Shown in pieces: positions 1 through 12,033 of a DNA stretch of 64,000 nucleotides. The stretch is from Blastomyces gilchristii SLH14081 (lineage: Eukaryota > Ascomycota > Eurotiomycetes > Onygenales > Ajellomycetaceae). The stretch's first letter is position 1; every line of letters begins with the position of its first letter. Where the stretch lies: contig NW_003101660.1 in the NCBI RefSeq assembly GCF_000003855.2, positions 248,001-312,000 of the forward strand, read 5' to 3'. The position numbers and the translations under genes were made by a program. The notes under the pieces were generated by a model. It was not told the origin of the DNA. It made no database searches and was given only the letters and a program-made list of their open reading frames with translations.

Positions 1-1788
1 AATCGCTACACCATAACCACCCACGAGGCAGCCGTTTCTGCGCGAAAGTTCATCGCCTCCGGAACGACGATACGCGGGCTCAGCGGCACGCTTGTACCCA
101 TGACACGCGAGGAGGAGATGGATCTCGATCTAACAAGGAAGGATTTTAGTATCGTTATGTCGAGCCGGAAGAAGACGCCGTCTATCTTTCTGGGGCCGGC
201 GCGTTTTGCGAATCATGATTGTAACGCGAATGGGAGACTGGTGATGAGGGGGCCGGAAAGTATGGAGGTAATCGCGACTAGGGATATTGTGGTTGGTGAG
301 GAGATTACCGTCTCGTATGGGGAGAATTATTTTGGTGAGGATAACTGCGAATGTCTCTGTCATACCTGTGAGCTGGCACTCCGGAATGGATGGTCTCCGA
401 ATGGTGTTGTGATTGATTCCGGGACGAATAGCGGTGTCTCCACGCCCACGGATGTATGTGAGAAGCTAGATCGATCTGCTTTTTCGACGCCGCCCTCGCC
501 GGGGTCCAGTAATAATAACAAAAGGAAACGCGGTTCAGATTCCCGGTTTCTCTCCACGGAGAATTCTACGCCGTCTAGAAGACGGAAGGTGGAGCGAAAG
601 GCTTCGAATTTGAGGCTTGAGATGTCCATGCCCAGCAGTCCAGAGGCTGGCGAACCTTCTTTCCTTTCAACTCTAGATCAATCCCTTTCCGAATATGCAA
701 ACAGCTGCAAGGACCCCATTGCTGTTGATCGTTCTACTCATCAGGCAGATGGCCTAGATCCTCATCACGAAGCTGATAATCCCGATACGTGTAATTCATA
801 CAAAGCTGCTTCTTCTACGAACGACCAATCGTCTTGCTCCCCTGGCCCAGATGAAACGCATAGTTCCACCACCACCTCCGCATCTGCATCTACCGAGGCA
901 ACCTCAATATCAGACACGACATCGGTACAAATTAAAAAAGAATCGGCAGAGGGGCACGAACCGTTAGTCGCCCAGAGCACTGATAATAGGGACAATCGGA
1001 ATCCTCACCCGGCATGCGACCACCCCGCCGCTCAGACAGCACGAGTCCCCGAACTTGTCTTTGAAGATACAAACGATGACGGCGAATTATCCGACCTGTC
1101 GAATTCCTGGGAACTAAACGACGCAGACATGCTCGTTGTCAAACGAGGCCAAAACCGAAAACAGGAACGTAATAAACGAGAATCACGAAAACGGCGGGAG
1201 CGAGAAGAATCAGAACCGACACTAGAAAGCGACCAACAACTCTCCTCCACTAGTTCGTCCTCAAAAAGACGAAAAACCCGCCGCACAAAAATCCTCCAAA
1301 CAATCGAGCACGAAGACCCCTCCCCGCCCTTCCTCCGCATCCCCGGCGATTACACAAAAACCCCCAAACTCCTCGGCCAACGCTACGACCGCTGGGTCGA
1401 CTGCTCCACCTGCAATGCCTGGTTCGTGCAGGGCGACTCGTACTTCACACGCAAGGAGTGTCCGCGCTGCGAGCGCCATTCGAAACTGTATGGGTACCGG
1501 TGGCCGAAGACGGATCGGGAGGGGAGATGGGATTTGGAGGAACGGGTGATGGATCATAGGACTGTGCATCGGTTTTTGACGTCGGATGAGGAGCATCGGA
1601 TCCAGAGGAGGGATCGAGGCGTTAGTTTTGGGCTTGGTGCTGGAGGACTTGGCGGCACTGTTGGGAGCCCGACGCCGGAGAGTCCGGATGTCAAGACTGA
1701 TACGGATGGTGGGAGTGACTTTGGGGATGAGAGGAGGATGACGAGGGCGGGGAGGAGGGCGGTTAGGGAGTTGAGGATGACAATGTGA
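1..1788 (+). CDS. SET9: Histone H4-K20 methyltransferase Set9 (SET domain), 5' truncated by the window edge
   Basis: The frame is open from base 1, so the gene begins outside the window; 595 residues are visible. The first about 110 residues are the C-terminal half of a SET domain: the NHDC motif near residue 71, the VGEEITVSYG block, then a post-SET cysteine cluster (CECLCHTC). A long acidic, Ser-rich linker follows, with basic nuclear-localisation-like stretches (KRKR, SKRRKTRR). A second Cys cluster near the C-terminus (DCSTCNAWF, ECPRCERH) is shared with fungal Set9/SUV420 proteins. From the family, Set9 methylates lysine 20 of histone H4 in chromatin and supports DNA-damage signalling. 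The SET assignment is seen directly; the Set9 name rests on the NHDC/post-SET arrangement together with the distal Cys cluster. The start codon and N-terminal SET half are missing. Confidence 0.88.
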   Translation, partial: NRYTITTHEAAVSARKFIASGTTIRGLSGTLVPMTREEEMDLDLTRKDFSIVMSSRKKTPSIFLGPARFANHDCNANGRLVMRGPESMEVIATRDIVVGEEITVSYGENYFGEDNCECLCHTCELALRNGWSPNGVVIDSGTNSGVSTPTDVCEKLDRSAFSTPPSPGSSNNNKRKRGSDSRFLSTENSTPSRRRKVERKASNLRLEMSMPSSPEAGEPSFLSTLDQSLSEYANSCKDPIAVDRSTHQADGLDPHHEADNPDTCNSYKAASSTNDQSSCSPGPDETHSSTTTSASASTEATSISDTTSVQIKKESAEGHEPLVAQSTDNRDNRNPHPACDHPAAQTARVPELVFEDTNDDGELSDLSNSWELNDADMLVVKRGQNRKQERNKRESRKRREREESEPTLESDQQLSSTSSSSKRRKTRRTKILQTIEHEDPSPPFLRIPGDYTKTPKLLGQRYDRWVDCSTCNAWFVQGDSYFTRKECPRCERHSKLYGYRWPKTDREGRWDLEERVMDHRTVHRFLTSDEEHRIQRRDRGVSFGLGAGGLGGTVGSPTPESPDVKTDTDGGSDFGDERRMTRAGRRAVRELRMTM

Positions 1789-2496
1789 CGGTTAGCTTTC
1801 TTTTCTTTTCAGTTTTCTTTTTGCTTTCTCGTTCTTGTCGTTTTATCCCCTGGTTTGATATGTCTGAGAAGCTAACGTGTATTCTAAACAAGTATCTGGG
1901 AGTGTTAATCTTTGGCGAATGCATCTTGTCATTATATTTCTCTGTATGATTCTATCATGATAGATCTCTTCCTGCACTGAATTAACGCCTTTCGCTTCTT
2001 TTCCACGATTATTCCTTATCCCCTATCTTTCATCATTGCCATTTTCCTTTTTCGTTCTTTTTTCGCTTCCACTATTTCGATGGAATGCGATGTTGTTCAG
2101 GGGGATATCACGGAGTTCTTTTTACGCTTTTGGAAATTTGATACCCCTTTTCTGTGTCTATTGGTGATCTCCTGGCAATGGCTGCAGCTACAACTGCATA
2201 TATCATCATCAGTAATATATGACCTACGTGGAGGAATTACATTATTTTGTTAATCTGTATAGTTATTGCGAATCCCAAACTTGCCCAATTTTTGCTTCGA
2301 TTTTTCGCCGGAATATTTTTCTTTCCTTCTGCTCTAGCAATTGGTCTGTTAAACAGTCTACCACATTAGGTTTCATATGTTCACTCTCCCCCAATTTGTT
2401 CTTGCTACTAAGCTAAAAGCCCAAGATCATCACAAAATAAAGCGCACCCTTCTTTCGGCACCATTACCAGTAGCTCCTCTTCCTCCTGCTGCTCCT
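1789..2496. other. Intergenic, downstream of SET9
   Basis: This stretch is rich in T and CT runs, as expected for a fungal 3' UTR, and short open frames in it look like chance. I see no conserved coding signal, RNA gene or repeat. Confidence 0.5.
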
Positions 2497-2883
2497 TCAC
2501 CACCATTTCCCCCCACCACCAGTGTCCCCAGCTTCCATCGCCCTTCTACACCATACACACTCACAACCCGGTATCACAATATGCCCCTCCCTTGCACTCC
2601 CGCTCCTATTCACTTGAACAACATTAGCCGCATTGGTGGTATTAGCAGCACCACCACCGGTGATAGCACGATTACGCTGAGTCTGGCGAGCTGCCGCTCC
2701 CTCCCCCGGGTTTAAGCCAATAAGTTTAACCCCACCCGCTCCATCGCTAATCCCCAACAAGTTTCGCTGTGGTTGTCCCCAGGTCTTGGGTTTGCGTGCG
2801 GTGCTACCGTCAATCCGTGGGCGATGATCACCACTGGGACGGGGCTGGGTTGCGAGCTGGTATAAGAGGCGGAGGTAGCTCAT
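2497..2883 (-). CDS. Possible small hypothetical protein, 128 residues
   Basis: An uninterrupted minus-strand frame of 128 codons starts with MSYLRLLYQLA and ends with GGGGKWW. It is rich in Gly, Ala, Arg and Asn and has a CECVWC motif near residue 107. I recognise no domain. It lies in a 2.8-kb gap between the convergent SET9 and MRH4 genes, where long frames are otherwise absent, and its third-position composition is more GC-rich than the flanking AT-rich DNA; these are the only arguments for coding. It could equally be a chance frame or the exon of a longer spliced gene. Confidence 0.3.
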   Translation of the reverse strand: MSYLRLLYQLATQPRPSGDHRPRIDGSTARKPKTWGQPQRNLLGISDGAGGVKLIGLNPGEGAAARQTQRNRAITGGGAANTTNAANVVQVNRSGSAREGHIVIPGCECVWCRRAMEAGDTGGGGKWW

Positions 2884-4577
2884 TGTATCCTTTTTTGTTA
2901 TCGAGATGTGTTTGGTTTCTCGGTATTGTCTGAGGGCCTGGGGGTTGAGGAAGGGAAGGGAGGTGGATATCTGGTTGGCGATATTGGTTAAGGCTGTTTC
3001 GGTATGACGGGTTGAGATCCTTTTCTTTTCCCGCTCTTGTATCTTGATATGGGTGAGGTGGCAGGATATGGGAATTTGAGTTAACTAGTTGATATACGAT
3101 AGATGATCGAGCTCAGTTTCCGCCCTTCCTTTCGTTCTTTTCCTTTCTTTCGTCTCCCGTCCTCGTGAAGATACTCAATCAATAGAGAAATAGAAACCTC
3201 TGTTTTCTGGGCCCTCAGTCACTTCTTCGTTTTATCCCTTTCCTTACACCGCCCATGGCTCGCTTTTATATCTCAACCCTTTTCTACTGTTTGCTATAAA
3301 ATCCCAGAGACATAATATTTATTCACATTTATAGATGCCCAACCTTTCCTAGATGGTTCTTTAGCAGGCAGAGAAACAAACATTCTAATTTTTCCTTTGT
3401 GGAGCACAATCTCTCTGACATGCAATCATACTTCTCCATCTATCCATCTATTTTTCTTATGTCCAGCAATGATGACTCAATGATGTCAGTTTCAGATGTA
3501 ATAAGTGATTTAACTATGCTAGTTAGTGGCTCATTCTGAGGTTTAGACATGCTTGTTTGCCCCTGAGCCTGAAGAGTGCCTGATACGAATATACTAATGT
3601 CAAAAGATCTGCACCTACTGTTTAGAAGAATGGAATAAGGCTTCTCTAGATATATTAGAACATTTATTGATGTTAAATTATAGATAGAGTATGAATTAGT
3701 CATATTAAGAACAATGTGAAATTGTTCAGAAGCCTATCTTTAGATGAATTAGAGAGAGCTTTGTTACCATCTCTTTTCTGTTGTTTTTATTCTTAGCAGT
3801 TTTCTCTTTCTCATTCTCAACAATGTTAAACTGTTTCCTTTAAAAACAATCATTCTAGTTCACTGCTATTTTTTTTAATTTTGATTTATTAGATTGATTG
3901 TTTAAAGTTTTTTGAATTCAATAGATGTATAAATGTACATATATCATATTTTATTCTGTGGTTTTATAGTTAATATTTGTTTGATTCTGAATAACCTGAA
4001 CAATAAAATAATAATAAAACTGTGGAAGGAAATATATGTCCAGGTCTATTAATCTTGTTTAAATATTTAGAGAGATCAACTAATTGTTGCTCTTTGACTG
4101 TGGTTTGATTGCCCCTTAATCTGTGCACCCTCAGAGTGTCCATCCATACAGATCACCATGCCAGGTGAGGCTCACATAGCTACAGTGACCTTTTTGGGAA
4201 TTGCAAATATACATTAACAATTATTTGTTTGATCGGGGGTGGATTTCTATTGGCAGATCATATATTATAAACGAAGCAGGGGCAAAGTGAGGAGAGAGAT
4301 TTGCAATTTATTCAAAGAGAAAAGGAAAGATTGATGATTTTGGATTAATCAGATCTATTGTGCATAGTGATATATGTACTTTTTCAACTTTTTCAAGCTT
4401 GATTCCTCCGTAAACTCCAAAGGAAAACCCCCCTAGTATCCGACGTTATCTATCATACAGTACATAAGAAGCAAAAAAGAAAAGGGCGATTAAACTGTTC
4501 TATAGACCCAAACCCCACAAATATAGGGAGAAAAAGAGAGAAATAAACAAACTGTTTGGTTATACATGAACAGTTCC
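2884..4577. other. AT-rich gene-free interval, possibly decayed repeat
   Basis: From about 3300 to 4400 the DNA is markedly AT-rich (runs such as TTTAAA and AATAAAATAATAATAAAA) compared with the genes on both sides. A minus-strand frame of 87 codons at 3440-3703 has no recognisable domain. The composition suits an old transposon degraded by C-to-T change, but I see no terminal repeats or transposase motifs to prove it. Confidence 0.4.
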
Positions 4578-6551
4578 CTAGATCAAAGCCTGGCCCCTAA
4601 ACATCGCCTCTCTCACCTCTCTCACAACATCCTTCCGATCCTTCTTGCCAACCAAAACAATCCCACGCCCTCTCCTCCCCATGCGGCCCGTACGACCCAG
4701 CCGGTGGATGAAATCAATAGTCGTATGCGGAACATCGTACAAAACAACATTGCGTACCGCGACCGTGTCAATACCGCGTGAGCCAAGGTCAGTCGTGACA
4801 AGCACCTTGGTATCGCGGAGACTCCTCTGGGGGCCTAGGTGTGCGTTCTCGTCCCTAACGAATGGGACAGAGTCTGAGAACCAATTCTTCTTGTTCCGCT
4901 GCGCATCTTTGACTTCCCGGGGAGTGGGTGGTGGTTTGACCGTCGTGAATTCCGCGAGGATCTCATCCTTGCGCTGATCCGAGGTATCTCGCGAAAGCGC
5001 GACGGCGTGGATACCCTTTTGGTTAAGGAAGGCGGTTACCTCCTCTGTCGTTTCGCGCTCGTTGACGAAGACGATGATATGTTTTGGCTCGGGGAAGAGG
5101 GAGGTTGGGTAGCCGTCGCTGGGGACGTCATCCTGGGTTACTCCTGCTTTGCCTAAGGACCATATTATGTCGGCACAGGCGAGCTTTTTGTTGCCACGAT
5201 ATGGGTCCTTGTCCACGTCTACGACGCCTAATTGGACTCTGCGCGGGATGGCGTGGAGGTTTGGAGTCACAAGGCGTTTCATTTCCGGGAATTTTTTTTC
5301 CATGAGGTAATCGAGGCTTCGAGGGATGGTGGCGGAGGCAAGGATCAGTTGTTTCAGGGAGGGAGCAGTTTTTTCGAGAATGGAGTATGTGAGAGGTGAA
5401 AAGGATTTGTCCAAGAGTGAATCTGCTTCATCAATGACGAGGTGGGTGACGCGGCTGAGGATGTATGGGTTGGTTTTGGCGATAGAGGTGAGGAGATGAG
5501 GGGTGGAAACAAGGATATCGATTCCAGCGGGATTGAAAAGGTTGTTTGTAATTCTGCGTGGAGTGTAGGCAGCCGAAATCATCGCGGAGCGATACTTGAC
5601 AGTATGTGAAAGCTGTTTTGCGAGTTTCCCTACTTGTTCTACCAGTTCCGCTGTTGGCACCAAAATGATAGCTCGGGGCCGTGCGACGTTCGAATGTTCC
5701 GGCATGACCACCTTGGGAGCCTCAAGTTCAAATAGATTTTCTTTTTCCTTTTCCTTTTCTTCCTGTTGCTTTTGCTCCTTCTCCATCATTTCCGTTTCTT
5801 TTTCCGCCACCTCAGCCCGTTTGATCCAGTTTACAACTGGTAGGAGATATGCTAGCGTTTTGCCAGTCCCAGTTTCAGCTGCCAGCAGAAATTGGTCGAA
5901 ATCGAACAGCTCTTCTTCTTCTGCCTCGGCCTTAGACTTTTTCCGCAGCCTGTTCTTCTCTGACTTGTAGGCGGGTGGTTTAAGCAGTGCTGGAATAGCT
6001 ACACGTTGGATAGGAGTTGGGGATATTTCGGTAAGTGTGGGGAATGCATTTGCGTACACTGCATCTCGTACTTCAGGGAGAAGAGCGAACTGATCAAATT
6101 TGGTAATCGAGGCGATTTTCTCCTTAATTCTATTCCGACGCGAGTAGGGTATTGGTGTTAGGGCGATCTGCATTTTCAGAGCTCTAAATAGCGAACCCTC
6201 CTTTTTCTTGTCTACATCATCCTTTTCCATACTATTCCTATCTGACGAAGATCTTTTCAGCTGCGCTTCAGACCTGGCCAGTGGGCGATCGGGTAAGCGG
6301 GCTCGGGTTTGGTTCATGCCTCCAAAGGGGTTATTCTTGAATGTCGGAGGAACGTTCCTCTTGGAATCGGGGGATCGATCAGAGGGTCTTGCAACATTTG
6401 GTGACAGAGCCATGCGAGCTGGTTTGCGCCGGGCCTGCCTGGCGGACGAAGCGAAGCGGATGGCCTGCCATGGTGGAGACACAGCAGACTGCCGGCCCCA
6501 AAGAACAGCTCTCATATCACAACGCGGACATACGGATGACACGAATGACAT
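4578..6551 (-). CDS. MRH4: Mitochondrial DEAD-box ATP-dependent RNA helicase Mrh4
   Basis: A single-exon gene of 657 residues. The N-terminus is basic and Ser/Arg-rich with few acids, as in a mitochondrial presequence. Helicase motifs appear in order: a Q-motif region (SPTPIQRVAIPALL, about 178-190), motif I AETGTGKT (225-232), DEAD (374-377), SAT (406-408), TDLGSRGID (587-595) and HRLGRTGR (616-623). A charged, Glu/Lys-rich insert separates motifs I and Ia (about 245-285), a feature of Mrh4 rather than of generic DEAD proteins. Mrh4 acts in mitochondria on late assembly of the large ribosomal subunit. The gene faces SET9 and shares its upstream region with BUD4, transcribed the other way. 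Confidence 0.9.
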   Translation of the reverse strand: MSFVSSVCPRCDMRAVLWGRQSAVSPPWQAIRFASSARQARRKPARMALSPNVARPSDRSPDSKRNVPPTFKNNPFGGMNQTRARLPDRPLARSEAQLKRSSSDRNSMEKDDVDKKKEGSLFRALKMQIALTPIPYSRRNRIKEKIASITKFDQFALLPEVRDAVYANAFPTLTEISPTPIQRVAIPALLKPPAYKSEKNRLRKKSKAEAEEEELFDFDQFLLAAETGTGKTLAYLLPVVNWIKRAEVAEKETEMMEKEQKQQEEKEKEKENLFELEAPKVVMPEHSNVARPRAIILVPTAELVEQVGKLAKQLSHTVKYRSAMISAAYTPRRITNNLFNPAGIDILVSTPHLLTSIAKTNPYILSRVTHLVIDEADSLLDKSFSPLTYSILEKTAPSLKQLILASATIPRSLDYLMEKKFPEMKRLVTPNLHAIPRRVQLGVVDVDKDPYRGNKKLACADIIWSLGKAGVTQDDVPSDGYPTSLFPEPKHIIVFVNERETTEEVTAFLNQKGIHAVALSRDTSDQRKDEILAEFTTVKPPPTPREVKDAQRNKKNWFSDSVPFVRDENAHLGPQRSLRDTKVLVTTDLGSRGIDTVAVRNVVLYDVPHTTIDFIHRLGRTGRMGRRGRGIVLVGKKDRKDVVREVREAMFRGQALI

Positions 6552-7393
6552 GAAGTAAACGACCCGTGGCAGCTGTTGCGAATATATAATATGTGTATAT
6601 ATATATGGCCCCAGAGCTGGTCGTCGGGCCGCATCAAACTAAGCTTGGAAGTGGATGAAAATTTGAAGGTTCCAAGATTCAAACCCTTGGAAGCTTGGAA
6701 CTGACACTAGGCCAGATCGGGACAGGTTGCTGGGGAAACCGCAGCAGCGGGAACATCAACATCGGGGCGGCAACAAACAAGGCAAACCGGGCCCGAATCC
6801 ATGAGGCTCCCTCATTCCCCTCCCTCCCATACCATACCATACACAACATCGTTGTCTCCTATAAGTTATAACCCACATCGACGCCGCTCCTGGCCATCAT
6901 CCTCCGTACTCTCTCTGTCCTGGCTCTGTGCTTGCGTGCATGCTTGCCCTCTTCCGTTTCTCTTCACGTCGCTCTTTGTTGTCTTTGTTTCTACCTGTTG
7001 TTTCTGCTGTTTATACATCCCTTCTTCCCGCCTGTTGGCTGTTGTTGCAGTTAAATTTCTCGGGAAACCAGTCAAAGGAGCCATACTACTATAACCAACC
7101 CCCCCTTTCTCCCCGCCGTTTTGGCGCGCCATTGTTGCTTTTCGCAAACAATACAGTTATTTGTTCGTCAATACTCTTTCGACACCCTTAGCTCGCCGCA
7201 AAGAATACCCTTGTTGTGTGGCTATATCATTTGTCGCAGGTATGATTCTACTAGAATTGTTACCTCAACTAGGCAGTTTTTTGTTTGTTTTGATGAAGTT
7301 CTACTGCGGATTGATTCAAGACAGCCTGTTAATCAATTGATAGATACGGAAAGTAGTTGAGAAGACGCGTGTCAGTCCGCTTTCGTTCCCAAG
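6552..7393. promoter_or_regulatory. Shared upstream region of MRH4 and BUD4
   Basis: An 842-base divergent intergenic region. Next to MRH4 there is an AT-rich TATA-like stretch (about 6580-6605). The BUD4 side is pyrimidine-rich (about 6930-7130), typical of a long fungal 5' leader. Small frames inside (for example 6801-7094) show no conservation cues and lie in the presumed leader. Confidence 0.5.
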
Positions 7394-10300
7394 ATGGCAA
7401 GTGGACAGCGGCCTCTTTCGGAGTTGAGTCCAGTGGCTCAACGTAGAAACTCCCCAAGCTGGAACCAGCGCACCAAGGTGTGTAGATAATTCCTGGTCTA
7501 ACATAGCTCCTGGCTGACTGTTATGATTAGACCACCGTCGGTAATGGCGATTCATCTCCATTCGATTCCTTCAATTCCCCCCAGTCTCCAAGATTGTTTT
7601 GGAAGGGCAGGGATAGCGGGTCTCCAGCCAGGCCGGGTTCTGAAAACAGAAGCCCATACGACCCTCTTGTGACCACCCCATCAAAAAGATCTTCCATTGA
7701 AAATTTAAAACGAGCATCCCGTGTGAAAAATAGCAGCATTTTTGCTAGAGAGAAGAAGCAGGAATATGACCCTGCCCACGTCCAGGTTTTGGAACGGCCC
7801 CTTGCCACCGGTCGACCACTGAGCTCTCAATTTAAGAATAATACCAAAGAAGCAGGCAGTGTGGATGCTCGACGACAGCTGCCATCCCAATCTGTTTCTC
7901 CAACTAAACAAAATCTGTATCCCGGGAAAATCGACTCCACAAATAACACCCCAGTTACCCCAAAGCCGGAAAGCTCTTTCTCCCCGACGTACTCTCATAC
8001 TTCTCCAAGCAGGCCTCAATCGTCTCCCACGAAGTCATCTTTGACGAAAGAAAGTAGATTCGGGAATAGTCGTCCGTCTTTTGATCCCGAGAGCGAGATC
8101 TGGTCAGATAACGAAGATGCGGGTCCGGATACAACACCAAGGCGTCCCTATATGCATCGCCAGACTAAAAGCGTAACATTTGATGCAGCACCCCCTCAGA
8201 TCAACGAGTATGAAATGACCACCCCCGTTCCATCATCAATTGCCTCGAGTTCACGGGAAGGAAGCTACGATTCCGCTGATATGGACGAGGAGGAGAGTTT
8301 TGATCGCGGTTCTTACATGGGGGCTGAAGACAGCTTTGACGCGTCTTTGGAAGATACAGATAAGACTCCAGTAGTTCTACCAGAGGACTGGCGTTTTATG
8401 AGCCCCGATAGAGCTAGCGAGGAGTTCCAGGGGGAGGATGACCCTTTCAGTGAAGATTTCGGCAGCCCCGGCCCCGATCTGAGGCCATCTTCTGCGCAAG
8501 AATCGCAGCCCTTCGAATCCCAAGTGGAGTCTTTTGACTCTAACAGTGACCATCGTCCTCTCCCACCGTTGCCCGCTTCTAGCTCTCAGTCCCAAGTAAC
8601 TCCCGACCGGGCGAGTAGGCTCTCTATGACAATGGAACTTGCCAGTAGTGGATCCCGCAAGTTGCCCTCCCCATTGAGCCCGGCATCTTGCTCGAAGGCC
8701 GAAATAAATGGAATGGGCCATGGGTCAATGTCACTGGAAGACAGGCTTCGTCTGATGATGGTCCAGGACCCGGAACGCTCTCCGGAAGCCGAAAAGCAGC
8801 GTGAGCGTAGAATGAGACGTGCTGGGATAAAGGATAAGAACTTTGACCGTGAGACTGAAAGTACCCCATCGTTCAGCGACACTTCAAGTCCTAGGCAGGA
8901 CAGCTCACCGTTCAATCCGCACGTCTCTGCGCCTCATATTTCAAGAGAATCCATTCTACGAAACATCAGAAAGCAAAATGACGACGAAAATGAGGACTTT
9001 TCCTCCCCACTTCGGAGCTCCAGTCCACGATTTCACACTCCCCTAGACCCCGACATCCCCATCCCCTCTCTGGAGACAGACGAGGAAGAAGTCATGATCA
9101 AGGAAGAGCCAGCTGAGGATGACGATATTTATGATATCTCTGAGTATTATTCTCAGACTGCACACGACGGCCATGAAGTTCAACACGATGATGATAGTAA
9201 TGGAACGCAAAGTAACAATGAAAATGGATACACAGACTCGGTCAACGATCCCGACCAGCAAACTTTCAATACCTCTAGTGATTCGACGGATGATCAGAGC
9301 ACGCCAGTACCGGAGAATGCGCCACAACAATACCGCCTGCCTGATCTGAGCCCAGGCCGCTCTGAGTTTTCCGGTATTACTGGTGAAGATAACTCCGAAC
9401 TCGACTTGAGTTCGTACGTTGACCGCTCTTCAACGCTTGATGAAGCCTCTAAGCTTGCCCCCGCCTTAGATATGAAGTCAATTCGGGATTCTCTCCACCG
9501 CCAGGAAACTCCAGATGGCCATGGTAGCCAGGCGTCAAAAAGTGTGTATGGTAGCGATCATGACGGGCCTGCGACACCCGAATCGGTCATTCGCCATTCC
9601 GTTGACGACGACATGTCCCCCACTGACGAGTTCCTCGCTATTCCAGATCCTCTTGCGACCATAAAATCGTCCAATGGAAGCTTAAAAACGAAACCGTCCC
9701 TGAGTCCTGCAGACGTCCATGAGATGGCGGCAACTCGCCGTAAGGTAAGTGGACAGGAACCGCCTGTACCGTCAATATCAGAAGAATCGTCAACCGGATC
9801 CCGGCCCAGTTATGGAGAGCATGGCGATCAATTCACCTCGTTCCTATCCGATCTTCCCCAGCTTAATGCGACAGTGCCAATCAATAATGACAAGCGGCAA
9901 AGCTCTCTTGTGAAACTCGATATTCCCGTGAGCGCAAACGACGAAGGTTTAGGATTTGGACTTGACCTGGAATTTGACCGCGTTATTGAGGCCCAAAAGG
10001 TTGCGTTTGACCATTTCCTTTCCAAGCAGACTCGTTACACCACCCCCTTTATGGACACAACCAATGTCAACATGCAACAATCACGTTTGCCTAATTTGAT
10101 GCCATCTGAAAGGAAGGAAATTCCCTTAGCTGGTGACAGGATTGCTAATAATGTTACTACTCGACAGAGAGGTTACCTCATGAGGCACAATACCAAAGTT
10201 ATCGTCGCAACCAGCTGCCAGGATGAGACGTCGGAGCCAAACTCTCCTGTGGATGGCGACCCAAGAGGCACCAAATCTGCAGGAAGCTCTCCACGAAAAC

Positions 10301-12033
10301 CCAGTCAACAGACGTGGACAACTGAGCCGTGGAATGGAAAAACGAGGCGCCAAAGCATCAAGTTAGCAGGTGGCATGCCGAAGAAGAAGCCCGTTCCCGG
10401 ATCTGTCCCTCCATTGCCAGGACAGGAAAGCAATGCAAAGCAAGAAGTTGGTGGCGTGGATGAATCGGAAACTACCGGAGAGGAGACTGAGGAGGGTGAT
10501 GAAAGGGGACGACTCTTTGTCAAGGTAGTTGGAGTGAAGGATTTGGATTTGCCCCTGGCACGAGGTACGTATTGTAATCGTCCTGTATTGAAATGATTGA
10601 CTAATTTTAGATGCAGGTGAACGGTTCAACTTTGCCCTAACTCTTGACAATGGCCTCCACTGTGTAACAACTTCGTGGCTAGAGCTTGGAAAATCCGCTC
10701 CTATCGGCCAAGAATTTGAATTGGTTGTTCTGAACGAGCTTGAGTTCCAATTGACCCTTCAAATGAAAATGGAAGAGCCTAAAGTTAAACCCAGCCAATC
10801 TGTCGTCTCGTCGCCTGGTAAAGCGGCAAAACCGCACAAGAGTTCGACATTCAGCCGCGTGTTTGCATCCCCAAAGAAGAGAAAGGAGTTGGGGTTGAAG
10901 CAGCAAATGGAAGCACAGCAGCTCAAACAGCAGAAAGCTGAAGAAAAGGCTTTGGCTGAGAAAAAGAACCCATGGGACGCGCTTCGGAATTTAGTTTCCA
11001 GCGATGGCAGCTTTGCTCGTGCTTACGTTTCTCTGAGTGATTACGAGAAAGGGGCATTTGGGAGACCAATGACTGTCGATGTAACTTGTTTCAACGAGTG
11101 GGCAACTGACCCTGTTAATAATTCAAAGAACAGGAGATCCATGGCCTACTCTGCAGGGTCCGGGATGCAGCAACGACCCCCCTACCAGATTGGCAAACTG
11201 GAACTTCAGCTTCTCTATGTCCCTAAGCCCAAAGGGGCCACGGATGATGATATGCCAAAGAGTATGAACGCCTGCATTAGGGAGATGAGAGAAGCCGATA
11301 ATGCAGCTGCAAGATCATGGGAGGGATTTTTGTCTCAACAGGGTGGAGACTGCCCTGTATGTTTTATCATTTCCTCTTGTTTTGTTTCCCTTTCGGGGAG
11401 ATTCGGCTAATATTTGATTGTTCCTAGTACTGGCGTCGACGTTACTTTAAACTTCAGGGGTCAAAGCTTACCGCGTACCACGAAACTACTCGCCAACCTC
11501 GGGCTACCATCAATTTGGCCAAAGCATCCAAGCTGATCGATGATAAGTCTACATTAACCCAGAAAGAAACGTCCGGGAAAGGCGGTCGCCGACGTAAATC
11601 AGCCTTCGCGGAGGAAGAGGAGGGCTACATGTTTGTGGAGGAAGGTTTCCGCATCCGATTTGGTAACGGCGAAATAATTGATTTCTATGCCGATAGTGCC
11701 CTGGCAAAGGAAGGCTGGATGAAAGTCCTTGCCGAGACTGTTGGAAAGGGACAGGCAGCCGGTGCTAGCGGACAGCCTAAGGCGTGGACGGAGCTTGTTC
11801 TTAAGCGGGAACGTAGCATTGCTGCGAAGATTGAGGCGGCTGGCCGTGGTACGGGACATCCTCCGCCGAGTCCAACGAAGGATCAATTTGGTCCTCCATT
11901 AGCCAAGCCTCCCGCACCTGCGCCTGCGCCAGCGCCAGCGCCAAAACCCAAACACCAGCATAACCTTTCGCAACCTGAAGCTGGAAAACATGGTTCTCGC
12001 CATCAGAAGACACAATCTTTGCTCTTCTACTAA
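7394..12033 (+). CDS. BUD4: Anillin-like bud-site/septation protein Bud4 with PH domain
   Basis: I join four exons: 7394-7477, 7531-10564, 10617-11356 and 11428-12033, giving 1,487 residues. The small first exon supplies the ATG (MASGQRPLSEL) and joins in frame. The N-terminal two thirds are low-complexity, rich in Ser, Pro, Asp and Glu. A conserved anillin-homology region lies in exons 2-3 (ALTLDNGLHCVTTSWLELG). A PH domain begins near residue 1287 (YWRRRYFKLQGSKLTAY). The tail has a Pro-Ala repeat. In the family, Bud4 forms a cortical ring at septa, binding septins and membrane phosphoinositides, and recruits GTPase modules for cytokinesis. The acceptor of intron 2 is ambiguous: AG at 10610 or 10616, differing by two residues; the second gives the more conserved RGER junction. 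Confidence 0.9.

Noticed and set aside
6801..7360. Several plus-strand frames upstream of BUD4
   Set aside because: They lie in the pyrimidine-rich leader, overlap one another and have Ser/Leu/Phe-rich compositions expected from CT tracts.
9043..9349. Overlapping frames on both strands inside BUD4
   Set aside because: They are shadows of the repetitive acidic region of the true frame.
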